From NCBI GenBank assembly GCA_937934685.1, contig CALGYU010000032.1, positions 1-8,759 on the forward strand: a stretch of DNA of 8,759 nucleotides, in the 5' to 3' direction. The DNA is from an uncultured Acholeplasma sp. Its GTDB lineage: Bacteria > Bacillota_I > Bacilli_A > Acholeplasmatales > Acholeplasmataceae. Positions 1 through 6,538 of the stretch are shown here, piece by piece; position 1 is the stretch's first letter, and the number at the start of each line of letters is the position of its first letter. A program made the position numbers and the translations under genes. Under the pieces are notes generated by a model. That model made no database searches. It saw nothing but the letters and a program-made list of their open reading frames with translations, and was not told the origin of the DNA.

Positions 1-2522
1 ACCATTGTTCCTCTACTTACTGTTCCAAATAAATAATCAACAAAGACAGGATAATCAATAAATGGATTTCTGCTTCCTTTAATGCCTTCAATTTTTCCAT
101 TTCTACTTCTTTCAAAGTCATTAACTGGATCTTGGGCATGCCATTTTAAGAACATTGATAACTCACCCACTGGAGTTAGTGATAGGTTGAATTTAACATG
201 TATATATAGAATGATTCTTGCAACATCACCCACGTGCTCATCACCTGGATAAAACTTCCCTCCAGAAGATCTCCATCCACCGGACCCTTCACCAAATGGA
301 TCATTTCCTCTATCAGAGTTAGTATCAACTACCGCTGCTCTAAGGTTATGTAAGTCAAATCTAGGGTTGTTTCCTAATTTAGAATTAGGCCAAACATGTT
401 CTCTATTACCATATGAACCGTAACCATCATAAATATTGTAATTTTGGCCATTATAATTATCTACCTTTTTTACTTGAGCTGTTGTTCCCTCTGATGTTGA
501 ACCAGTGGTTTTAATGATACTTCTTAATTGATTACTAAAATTTTGATCTGATAAGTTAGTTAATGACTTATAGTATCCTTTAAAATCAACATTATAATCT
601 CCAGATGGTATTTCAATTGGTCCTTCTGGTTCAATTGGTCCTGGTTCTCCTGGCTCATCTGTTCCGTTTGCTTTAGTAATTTCCATCACTGAAAGACTTG
701 TTGGCATAAACTGTAATCCCTTATGCCATCCAACATGGATACCATTTAAGTTAAGCTCTCCGCCTACACCAGCTAATCTAATTTTTTGTGCCCAAGCAGA
801 AAGATCATTTTCAATTCTAACTTGAACCTCTTGTGTTCCTAATTTTAAGTATAATGTGAAATTTTTTGACATATCAGAAGGTAGCGTTTCTAGTTTTAAT
901 CCTTCTAAAGTGACTCGTTTACCTTGATCTTTTTCTTTGATATTTGGTATTTCTAGTTTAAACGATGTTGGAATTTTATATCCGCCACCAATTTGAGTAA
1001 CTGTTGGTGTAGCAATTTGGATAAGTCCTTCATAGTTACCTAAAGTTCCTTTAACGTTAATATAGTCACCGACTACAACTGAACTTGGGAAACTATCTTT
1101 TGATCCAAAATATAAATACGTTGCTTGTTCACCATCTTTATCACTGATGATGATATATTTTGATCCAATAATTCCTGTTACAACCGCTTCTACTTCAACT
1201 GAAGTTCCTACAGTACCCTTGATAATGCTTGCAATAGTTTTAGTAGTTTCAGGTAATTCCTCACCTGGTATTTCTACTTCACCATCTTTTTCCCATTTAG
1301 CTTTTAGCGTTATGCTTTCATAAATTGGTGTTGTCAAAAGATTAACAAGTTCATTATTGTATGTCCATCCAACAAATTTATAACCTGGATTTGATGGGAT
1401 GCTTGGTTGAGTAATTGTTTGTCCCTTGATAACTTTTTTAACTACTTGAGAAGTACCAAAGTCAAAGGTTACATCAAGTTCTTCAGCAGTGGATCCACCA
1501 CCGCTACCAAGGCCGTGTAGCTCCATCTTAAAGATAAATGCTCTACCTTGTGTTTGGATTTCAATAACGTTTGTTGGTGTTGTAAGTTCAACAGTATGAC
1601 TAGTTCCAACAACACTTGTTAATGCGATACTTTGGCCATTAATGGTCATTGTATCCGTTTTAGTTTCGTTCCATTTTTGTGCGTAAATGATAACTTTACT
1701 AACTTTAGTTTCAGTTTGATAATTTAGCTTTAAACTTCCATTGACGGAACTTGAACCCATTTTAAGAAGTCCTGCTCTATTATCGTAATCTCCACCAGTC
1801 GGGTTTCCTTCATAAACCTTATCTGCCTCTACTGAGACTAACTGATCATTACTAAAGATAGCAAAAACTTGTTCATTAGTTAATGCAGTTCCACTAATTC
1901 CTTCTAATGTTGTAAAATCATATTTAATTGAAAAACTTTCATCTCCAGGTTCTTCAGTATTCACTTTACTCCAAATAGCTTTAATAGTGATATCTGATTG
2001 TATGGCTGTGCTAAAGTCAAACTTTGTTAGCCCATTAAACCATCCATCTAATGTGTATCCCTCACGGGTTACTGTTGGTTGTGAAATCACATCCCCTTTA
2101 GTGATTTCTTTTACCTCATTTGTTTTTCCTTCAAAGTTATAGTCGATGGTTACAAATACTTTGTTTTCATCTCTTTTTATGATAGTAAATGAAAACTCTT
2201 TGCTTACTAATTCTTTTTCATCTTTACTCGCTATAACTTTAAGTTTTGCTTCCTGTGTTTCTGTTGGTCTTGTAACCACTACTTCTTGTTCTGAAACTTC
2301 TAAGTATTCAGAAAGACTTTCCCATGTAATATCAAACATATCTGTTTGATATGAACTGATCATAAAGTTTGATGTAACATTATCTTTATTATCGGTCCCT
2401 ACATAAGTGAAACTAATTTCTTCTAGAAATTTTTCTGCGTCTTTCTTGCTGGTGTCCCCCAAACACCCGACTAAAAATACTAAACTGATAATCGTGACTA
2501 AAATTGAGTGTATTTTTCTCAT
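1..2522 (-). CDS. Secreted lipoprotein nuclease with endonuclease I (EndA/NucM/BsnA-type) domain, 3' end beyond the window
   Basis: The frame is open from ATG at 2522 to the window edge, giving 840 complete residues without a stop. The N-terminus is a lipoprotein signal peptide: basic MRK, a hydrophobic stretch, then lipobox LVGC with Cys20, so the mature protein should be lipid-anchored on the outer face of the membrane. Visible modules in order: an Ig-like stretch (about 30-118), an InlB/Listeria-Bacteroides type repeat (about 122-184, ending in KAIW), a beta-rich module of unknown type (about 195-335), a second such repeat (about 348-410, ending in KAKW), a YhcR-like OB-fold region (about 429-615), a Pro/Glu/Gly linker (about 617-640), then the nuclease. 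The nuclease shows REHVWPNS (His709, the expected catalytic His), DLHNLRAA (725-730), GDVARI, and FERSRN...GSRNPFIDYP (Glu804, Asn808, Asn819), the hallmarks of Endonuclease_1. Family knowledge: Mg-dependent, non-specific DNA/RNA cleavage. A role in nucleotide scavenging is inference. An SD-like GAAAGGAAA (2532-2540) sits slightly far from the start. Confidence 0.9.
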   Translation of the reverse strand, partial: MRKIHSILVTIISLVFLVGCLGDTSKKDAEKFLEEISFTYVGTDNKDNVTSNFMISSYQTDMFDITWESLSEYLEVSEQEVVVTRPTETQEAKLKVIASKDEKELVSKEFSFTIIKRDENKVFVTIDYNFEGKTNEVKEITKGDVISQPTVTREGYTLDGWFNGLTKFDFSTAIQSDITIKAIWSKVNTEEPGDESFSIKYDFTTLEGISGTALTNEQVFAIFSNDQLVSVEADKVYEGNPTGGDYDNRAGLLKMGSSSVNGSLKLNYQTETKVSKVIIYAQKWNETKTDTMTINGQSIALTSVVGTSHTVELTTPTNVIEIQTQGRAFIFKMELHGLGSGGGSTAEELDVTFDFGTSQVVKKVIKGQTITQPSIPSNPGYKFVGWTYNNELVNLLTTPIYESITLKAKWEKDGEVEIPGEELPETTKTIASIIKGTVGTSVEVEAVVTGIIGSKYIIISDKDGEQATYLYFGSKDSFPSSVVVGDYINVKGTLGNYEGLIQIATPTVTQIGGGYKIPTSFKLEIPNIKEKDQGKRVTLEGLKLETLPSDMSKNFTLYLKLGTQEVQVRIENDLSAWAQKIRLAGVGGELNLNGIHVGWHKGLQFMPTSLSVMEITKANGTDEPGEPGPIEPEGPIEIPSGDYNVDFKGYYKSLTNLSDQNFSNQLRSIIKTTGSTSEGTTAQVKKVDNYNGQNYNIYDGYGSYGNREHVWPNSKLGNNPRFDLHNLRAAVVDTNSDRGNDPFGEGSGGWRSSGGKFYPGDEHVGDVARIILYIHVKFNLSLTPVGELSMFLKWHAQDPVNDFERSRNGKIEGIKGSRNPFIDYPVFVDYLFGTVSRGTM

Positions 2523-2561
2523 TTTTTCGGGTTTCCTTTCTTTGCTCTTTATAAGAGTAAA

Positions 2562-2590
2562 AAAGAAGGCATAGTCATCAGGCCTTCTTT
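2562..2590 (-). terminator. Rho-independent terminator after the 182-aa gene
   Basis: A perfect 9-bp stem (AAAGAAGGC at 2562-2570 with GCCTTCTTT at 2582-2590) closes an 11-nt loop. Read on the minus strand it runs directly into a T tract (2559-2564). It begins 2 nt after the TAA of the 182-aa gene and should end the fba transcript before the nuclease gene. The start codon of the nuclease gene is only 40 nt further on, so that gene needs either its own promoter overlapping this hairpin or read-through. Confidence 0.85.
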
Positions 2591-2592
2591 GT

Positions 2593-3141
2593 TTATATAA
2601 GTTCTAAAAAATTAGCTATTTCTAAAAAAACCTCGTGAATTGAAGTGTAATTCGCAGCTTTTTTTGTTAATTTTTCTGAGATATTATCTAAATAATCATA
2701 ATCCTCATCGGTAAGATTTTGATTTTGATTCATTTTAGATTTAACCTCTGTGGCTAATTCTTTTAATTCTAAAATATCTTCTTCATTGATTTTTTCATCA
2801 TCCAATAAATCATTTTCTAAATCAATTACATTGAGTAAAAAGTTTATATTGGTCGCTTGTTCGTTTAATCTAGATAAATCATTTTTAAAAGTATTTTTTA
2901 ACAATTCTGATAAAGTCGAAAATTGGTCCTTCATATATAAGAATCCTGTAACAAATATTTCATGTTCACTTTCACTATATGTTGGGTCATCGATTAATTT
3001 ATCAAAAAGATAATCTAGAACTTCTAAAATATAATCAAATCTAACTAGCAATAAAGAATCATTTTCGTATAAAAAACTAATCACTTCTTTATGACTTTCT
3101 TTCCATTGATTATATTCTTGATATAAACTTTCTTCTATCAT
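2593..3141 (-). CDS. Unrecognised acidic helical protein, 182 aa
   Basis: I do not recognise this family. The protein is rich in Glu, Asp, Leu, Asn and Lys, has no cysteine, no signal peptide and no membrane segment, and reads as almost entirely alpha-helical, so a soluble cytoplasmic protein is likely. Amphipathic stretches occur around 28-50, 75-110 and 120-137, and an Asp/Glu-rich segment around 107-123. The start is well supported: AAGGAAG (3149-3155) lies 7 nt upstream of the ATG, inside the 15-nt gap after the fba stop, so the gene is almost surely cotranscribed with fba. A terminator follows immediately. No operon neighbour suggests a specific function. Confidence 0.8.
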   Translation of the reverse strand: MIEESLYQEYNQWKESHKEVISFLYENDSLLLVRFDYILEVLDYLFDKLIDDPTYSESEHEIFVTGFLYMKDQFSTLSELLKNTFKNDLSRLNEQATNINFLLNVIDLENDLLDDEKINEEDILELKELATEVKSKMNQNQNLTDEDYDYLDNISEKLTKKAANYTSIHEVFLEIANFLELI

Positions 3142-3156
3142 TTTTATACTTCCTTT

Positions 3157-4020
3157 TTATGCTTTTCCTACTGAACCAAATAAAGTTAATTTTTCCCTAA
3201 CAACTGCTTGAATAGCTTCAACCCCTGGTGCTAAAAGTTTTCTTGGGTCAAATCCTTTTCCTGTTAAGTCTTTTCCTGCTTCAATATATTTTCTAACACC
3301 TTCTGCAAAAGCTAATTGACATTCTGTGTTCACATTAATTTTAGAAACACCTAAAGAAATAGCTTTTTTAATCATATCTTCAGGAATTCCAGATCCACCA
3401 TGTAATACAAGAGGAATGTTGTTGGTAACTTTTTGAATTTCTGCTAGAACTTCAAAATTTAACCCTTTCCAGTTCGCTGGATATTTTCCGTGAATATTAC
3501 CGATACCTGCAGCAAACATATCAATTCCAGTGCTTGCTAGTTCTTTAGATTCTTTTGGATCTGCAATTTCACCAGAACCAACCACACCATCTTCTTCTCC
3601 ACCGATAGCTCCAACTTCAGCTTCAACAGAAACACCTTTGGCATGGCATAAGGCAACAATTTCTTTTGTCTTTTCTAAGTTTTCTAAAAATGGATAACCT
3701 GATCCATCAAACATAATAGAAGTAAAGCCTGCTTCTAAAGCATTTTTTGCCCCTTGGTATGTTCCATGGTCTAGATGAACAGCAACTGGTACAGTGATTT
3801 GATAAAACTCATCAAGTTCTCTTACCATACCCATGACGTTTTTAAATCCGCCCATATATTTAGCGGCACCTTCTGAAACGCCTAAAATGACTGGTGATTT
3901 TAATTCTTCGACTGTTTGTAAAACAGCTTTGATCCACTCTAAATTGTTAATATTTATTTGGGCAACTGCGTACCCTTCTTTGTGTGCTTTAAGTAACATT
4001 TCTTTTGCTGAAACCAACAT
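3157..4020 (-). CDS. fba: Class II fructose-1,6-bisphosphate aldolase
   Basis: Zinc-dependent glycolytic enzyme that splits fructose-1,6-bisphosphate into DHAP and glyceraldehyde-3-phosphate. At 287 aa it has the usual length for the short class II group. Visible motifs: VHLDHG with Asp84 (catalytic acid/base) and zinc ligand His85; EAEVG (Glu135); NIHGKYP with zinc ligand His177; LVLHGGSGIP with zinc ligand His207; and INVNTE around 228-233 in the DHAP phosphate-binding region. The C-terminus FDPRKLLAPG...FGS resembles Bacillus FbaA, which favours Fba over the related tagatose-bisphosphate aldolases GatY/KbaY, although substrate cannot be settled by eye. A strong AAAGGAGGT Shine-Dalgarno (4029-4037) precedes the ATG. 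The gene has its own promoter at the end of pyrG and is followed after 15 nt by the 182-aa gene. Confidence 0.95.
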   Translation of the reverse strand: MLVSAKEMLLKAHKEGYAVAQININNLEWIKAVLQTVEELKSPVILGVSEGAAKYMGGFKNVMGMVRELDEFYQITVPVAVHLDHGTYQGAKNALEAGFTSIMFDGSGYPFLENLEKTKEIVALCHAKGVSVEAEVGAIGGEEDGVVGSGEIADPKESKELASTGIDMFAAGIGNIHGKYPANWKGLNFEVLAEIQKVTNNIPLVLHGGSGIPEDMIKKAISLGVSKINVNTECQLAFAEGVRKYIEAGKDLTGKGFDPRKLLAPGVEAIQAVVREKLTLFGSVGKA

Positions 4021-4028
4021 ATTTTGTT

Positions 4029-4037
4029 ACCTCCTTT
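4029..4037 (-). promoter_or_regulatory. Strong ribosome binding site of fba
   Basis: AAAGGAGGT on the minus strand, 8 nt before the ATG, is a near-perfect anti-16S match. It is the strongest such match among the genes here, fitting a highly expressed glycolytic enzyme, and it fixes the start codon. Confidence 0.85.
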
Positions 4038-4049
4038 ACTATCACTTTA

Positions 4050-4078
4050 ATTATATAACTATATCTATTATTTTACAA
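4050..4078 (-). promoter_or_regulatory. Sigma-A-type promoter of fba
   Basis: The -35 TTGTAA (4073-4078) and consensus -10 TATAAT (4050-4055) are separated by exactly 17 bp. Transcription should start near 4043, leaving a leader of about 22 nt that carries the strong ribosome binding site. The -35 overlaps the last codons and stop of pyrG, so fba can be expressed independently of the CTP-controlled pyrG transcript. No terminator separates the two genes, so read-through from pyrG may add to expression. Confidence 0.75.
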
Positions 4079-5680
4079 CGAATTATTCTTATTCTTTACG
4101 GTAGCTCCGATAAAATCTTTGAATAATGGGTGTGCTCTTAGTGGTCTTGATATAAATTCTGGGTGATATTGTACGCCTAAAAACCATGAATGATTTTTTA
4201 TTTCTACAATTTCTACGATTTCATCATCATGTTTACCTGAGAAAATTATGTTTTTATTTTCTAGAAACAGTTTGGTATATTCATTATTAAATTCATATCT
4301 ATGACGATGTCTTTCTTCAATTGTTTCACTTTGATAAGCATCATATGCTTTACTGTCTTTATCTATTTTGATTTCATGAAGCCCTAGTCTTAAGGTTCCA
4401 CCTAATTTTGCTTCTTTTTGTCGTTTGGTGATGATTGCATGTGTTGCTTTAGGATTGATCTCAGCCGAGGTTGCTTCAGCTATATTTAATACATTTCTAG
4501 CATATTCTACAAGCATTAACTGCATGCCATAACAAATACCAAAGATAGGTACATTATTTTCTCTAGCATATTTAATTGCCGCAATCTTCCCTTCGGTTGC
4601 TCTTTTTCCAAAGCCACCTGGAACTAAAACTCCATCACAATCTTTTAATGAGTCTAATACATTTTCATCATTAATTTTTTCTGCGTTTAACCATTTAATT
4701 CTGATTGAAACATTATGTTCATATCCTGCATGTTTTAATGCTTCGTTGACTGATAAATAAGCATCGTGTAATGACACATACTTCCCAACCAATCCGATAG
4801 TGACAAACTGATTAAGGCCTTTAATTTTATCAATTAGATTTTCCCATTGTGTTAATTGCGCTTTTGGTAAGTTTTTAAACCCAAAATGATTGACAATGAA
4901 CTCATCAATTCCTTGTTTTTCTAAGTTTAAAATAGATTGATATAAAACCTCTACGTCTAAAGATTCAAAAACAGCATTTTCGTTAACATCGCAAAACAAA
5001 GCGATTTTCTCTTTAACATGTTTTGGTATCTCAACTTCACTTCTTAAAACAATAGCATCTGGTTGAATCCCTAATGATCTAAGTTCTTTAACACTATGTT
5101 GTGTAGGCTTTGTTTTAATTTCATTTGCGGCCTTTAAATAAGGTATAAGCGTGTTATGTAAGTAAAGTGTGTTGTTATATCCAAAGTCTCTTCTAGCTTG
5201 TCTAATCGCCTCTAAATACGGTAAGGATTCAATATCCCCTACGGTCCCACCGATTTCTGTAATGACAACATCTGCTTGTGAGTGATTAGCCGCATCAATT
5301 AACTTTTGTTTGATTTCATCTGTGATATGTGGGATAACTTGGATGGTTGCTCCTGAGTATCCACCTTTTCTTTCTCTATTGATGACGTTTTGATAAATTT
5401 TTCCTGTGGTTATACTTGAATCTCTTGAAAGGTTTTCATCAATAAATCTTTCATAATGACCTAAGTCTAGGTCCGTTTCTGCTCCGTCGTCTGTCACAAA
5501 AACTTCTCCATGTTGATAAGGACTCATTGTCCCTGGGTCAACGTTGATGTATGGATCAAATTTTTGCATAAATACTTTTAATCCTCTAGATTTTAAAATT
5601 TGTCCTATTGAAGATGCTGTTATTCCTTTTCCTAAACTAGAAACAACGCCTCCTGTAACGAAAATAAACTTAGTTTCCAT
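4073..5680 (-). CDS. pyrG: CTP synthase
   Basis: Makes CTP from UTP, ATP and glutamine, the last step of pyrimidine nucleotide synthesis. The 535 aa match the family length. The N-terminal synthetase domain (1-270) has FVTGGVVSSLGKG (8-19), the Mg-binding region with Asp72, Glu142 in TEIGGTVGDIES, and QHGEVFVTDDGAE. The C-terminal glutaminase domain (about 292-530) has the triad Cys383 in GICYGMQ, His506 and Glu508 in YHPEF, plus HRHRYEFN. The nucleophile motif has Tyr after Cys where most PyrG proteins have Leu; that form is common in GuaA. I chose ATG 5680 over the in-frame ATG at 5707 because GAGAGGG (5688-5694) lies 7 nt upstream, METKFIFVTGG matches the family start, and the upstream ATG has no Shine-Dalgarno and sits just past the leader terminator. 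Expression is probably CTP-controlled through the leader. Confidence 0.96.
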   Translation of the reverse strand: METKFIFVTGGVVSSLGKGITASSIGQILKSRGLKVFMQKFDPYINVDPGTMSPYQHGEVFVTDDGAETDLDLGHYERFIDENLSRDSSITTGKIYQNVINRERKGGYSGATIQVIPHITDEIKQKLIDAANHSQADVVITEIGGTVGDIESLPYLEAIRQARRDFGYNNTLYLHNTLIPYLKAANEIKTKPTQHSVKELRSLGIQPDAIVLRSEVEIPKHVKEKIALFCDVNENAVFESLDVEVLYQSILNLEKQGIDEFIVNHFGFKNLPKAQLTQWENLIDKIKGLNQFVTIGLVGKYVSLHDAYLSVNEALKHAGYEHNVSIRIKWLNAEKINDENVLDSLKDCDGVLVPGGFGKRATEGKIAAIKYARENNVPIFGICYGMQLMLVEYARNVLNIAEATSAEINPKATHAIITKRQKEAKLGGTLRLGLHEIKIDKDSKAYDAYQSETIEERHRHRYEFNNEYTKLFLENKNIIFSGKHDDEIVEIVEIKNHSWFLGVQYHPEFISRPLRAHPLFKDFIGATVKNKNNSL

Positions 5681-5715
5681 TATATTACCCTCTCTTTTTC
5701 CTTCCATTTATAAAT

Positions 5716-5754
5716 AAAAAAAGTCTCCCAAATAGGAGACTTTATCGTGTGCCC
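5716..5754 (-). promoter_or_regulatory. pyrG leader attenuator: GGGC start plus intrinsic terminator (CTP-sensing type)
   Basis: The predicted transcript starts GGGC (5754-5751). Then comes a perfect 9-bp hairpin, AAAGTCTCC (5743-5735 read on the minus strand) with GGAGACTTT (5728-5720), a 6-nt loop and a run of seven T (5722-5716). This is an intrinsic terminator inside the 74-nt leader of pyrG. The 5' arm holds a pyrimidine run UCUCCU (5739-5734, about +16 to +21). In B. subtilis pyrG, low CTP makes polymerase stall before C at +4 and add extra G residues; the G tract then pairs with a C/U-rich terminator arm and allows read-through. All the parts needed for that are present here; the mechanism itself is inferred by analogy. 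Confidence 0.8.
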
Positions 5755-5789
5755 TTTTTTATTATAGCAAATCAGTGCTTTGGTATCAA
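5754..5789 (-). promoter_or_regulatory. Sigma-A-type promoter of pyrG, +1 at the first G of GGGC
   Basis: The -35 TTGATA (5784-5789) and consensus -10 TATAAT (5761-5766) have a 17-bp spacer. Six A residues (5755-5760) separate the -10 from GGGC, so +1 falls on the first G at 5754 by ordinary spacing. This precise placement makes the attenuator reading credible. The promoter also isolates pyrG from rpoE, whose transcript should end at the terminator at 5965-5985. Confidence 0.85.
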
Positions 5790-5964
5790 GTAGAAAAAGA
5801 TGAGTTATACTATTAAATTTTAGAATGGTCTTTTTCAAAATGATGATTATTTTCCCTGAGGTGTGTCTGAAAAAACCATATCCAAAAATAATTGTTGAAA
5901 TATTTTGGATGATTTTTAGAATAAAGAATTTTTATTAAAAATGCATCTTTTACATTATAACAAT
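5790..5964. other. Gene-free AT-rich stretch between the pyrG promoter and the rpoE terminator
   Basis: With the pyrG leader and promoter, this forms a gap of about 307 bases between the pyrG start and the rpoE stop. No convincing gene is present: the longest ATG frame noticed is 32 codons (5840-5938, plus strand) without a Shine-Dalgarno. A TATAAT on the minus strand (5954-5959) has no matching -35. One imperfect inverted repeat (5880-5910) is the only visible structure. Confidence 0.6.
5880..5910. repeat. Imperfect inverted repeat in the rpoE-pyrG gap
   Basis: ATCCAAAAATA (5880-5890) pairs with TATTTTGGAT (5901-5910) as ten base pairs with one bulged A and a 10-nt loop. Neither strand shows a solid T tract directly after it, so it is not a clear terminator. 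It lies about 90 bp upstream of the pyrG -35. It could be a protein-binding site, a mobile-element relic, or chance in AT-rich DNA. Confidence 0.35.
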
Positions 5965-5985
5965 AAAAAAAGGCCTAAGGCCTTT
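5965..5985 (-). terminator. Rho-independent terminator after rpoE
   Basis: A 7-bp stem (AAAGGCC at 5969-5975, GGCCTTT at 5979-5985) with a 3-nt loop runs on the minus strand into a T tract (5965-5971). It begins 2 nt past the rpoE TAA. It separates rpoE from the independently controlled pyrG. Confidence 0.88.
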
Positions 5986-5987
5986 AA

Positions 5988-6515
5988 TTATTCGTCATAC
6001 ATATCTTCATAGTCATCCATGATTTCGTTGTAGTCATCTTCATCGTAATCATTAAATTCTATTTCTTCGTCTCCATTATCTTCATCTGTTGTTTCTAATG
6101 GTAATTCAACTTCGATATATTCTTTTTCTTCTTTAATTTCTTCATCAAATTCTTCTTCTTCATCTTCTTCATCTTCCACGACTTCTTCGTCTTCTAAATG
6201 GAATTCTGTAAAGTCAATTAAATCATCTTCTTCGACTTCTTCTGTTAAGTCTTCGGTTGTAAATGTTTCAACATCCCACAACTCTAAATTTCCTTCTTTT
6301 AATGTCCAGAGTCCATCTCCGCAGAAAACAAATTTAGCACTTAATGTAATATCTAAGTATAATTGTGATAGTTTTGCTACATCATTGGTATCAATTTCTT
6401 TAATTAAAGCTACTTCATCTAATAAAGTATAGATAGAAGTTGGTTCTTTTTTCTCTTTAAGAATTTCTTCTGCAACATTTATTAAAGATAAATCTTTTAA
6501 TCTTTCTTTATTCAT
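5988..6515 (-). CDS. rpoE: DNA-directed RNA polymerase delta subunit
   Basis: Delta is a Firmicute-specific RNA polymerase subunit that lowers non-specific nucleic-acid binding, promotes polymerase recycling and sharpens promoter response to initiating NTP levels. The 175-aa protein has both expected parts. An N-terminal HARE-HTH fold (about 1-82) carries LSLINVAEEILKEKKEP, KLSQLYLDITLSAKFVFCGDGLWTLK. A long acidic disordered tail (about 83-175) is made almost entirely of Glu and Asp and shows as GAA/GAT codon repeats. The start is fixed by AGGAGGT (6520-6526), 4 nt before the ATG. It has its own promoter and terminator, so it looks monocistronic apart from possible read-through from recR. 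It lies directly upstream of pyrG, as in B. subtilis. Confidence 0.93.
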   Translation of the reverse strand: MNKERLKDLSLINVAEEILKEKKEPTSIYTLLDEVALIKEIDTNDVAKLSQLYLDITLSAKFVFCGDGLWTLKEGNLELWDVETFTTEDLTEEVEEDDLIDFTEFHLEDEEVVEDEEDEEEEFDEEIKEEKEYIEVELPLETTDEDNGDEEIEFNDYDEDDYNEIMDDYEDMYDE

Positions 6516-6538
6516 TGTGACCTCCTAAAAACGCCTAT

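Noticed and set aside
2146..2349. 67-codon open frame on the plus strand
   Set aside because: It is antisense to the well-supported nuclease lipoprotein frame and has low-complexity Ser/Leu/Val composition without a recognisable motif.
2750..3013. 87-codon open frame on the plus strand
   Set aside because: Antisense to the 182-aa gene; Ser/Lys/Phe-rich mirror composition and no family resemblance.
3833..4126. 97-codon plus-strand frame across the fba start and promoter
   Set aside because: It is antisense to fba and the end of pyrG, whose motifs are unambiguous; its content mirrors their codons.
5681..5707. In-frame ATG at 5707 as the pyrG start, adding nine residues
   Set aside because: No Shine-Dalgarno precedes it, it lies just after the leader terminator, and the extension is absent from the conserved PyrG N-terminus; ATG 5680 has GAGAGGG at good spacing.
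5840..5938. 32-codon plus-strand frame in the rpoE-pyrG gap
   Set aside because: No ribosome binding site, no promoter and no recognisable sequence; this length is expected by chance.
5954..5959. TATAAT on the minus strand as a second pyrG promoter
   Set aside because: No -35 at 16-18 bp: that position is the rpoE terminator stem, and the nearer promoter at 5761-5789 is far better.
6145..6180. CTT/CAT repeat tract as a microsatellite or regulatory repeat
   Set aside because: It is simply the GAA/GAT codons of the acidic delta-subunit tail, a normal feature of rpoE.
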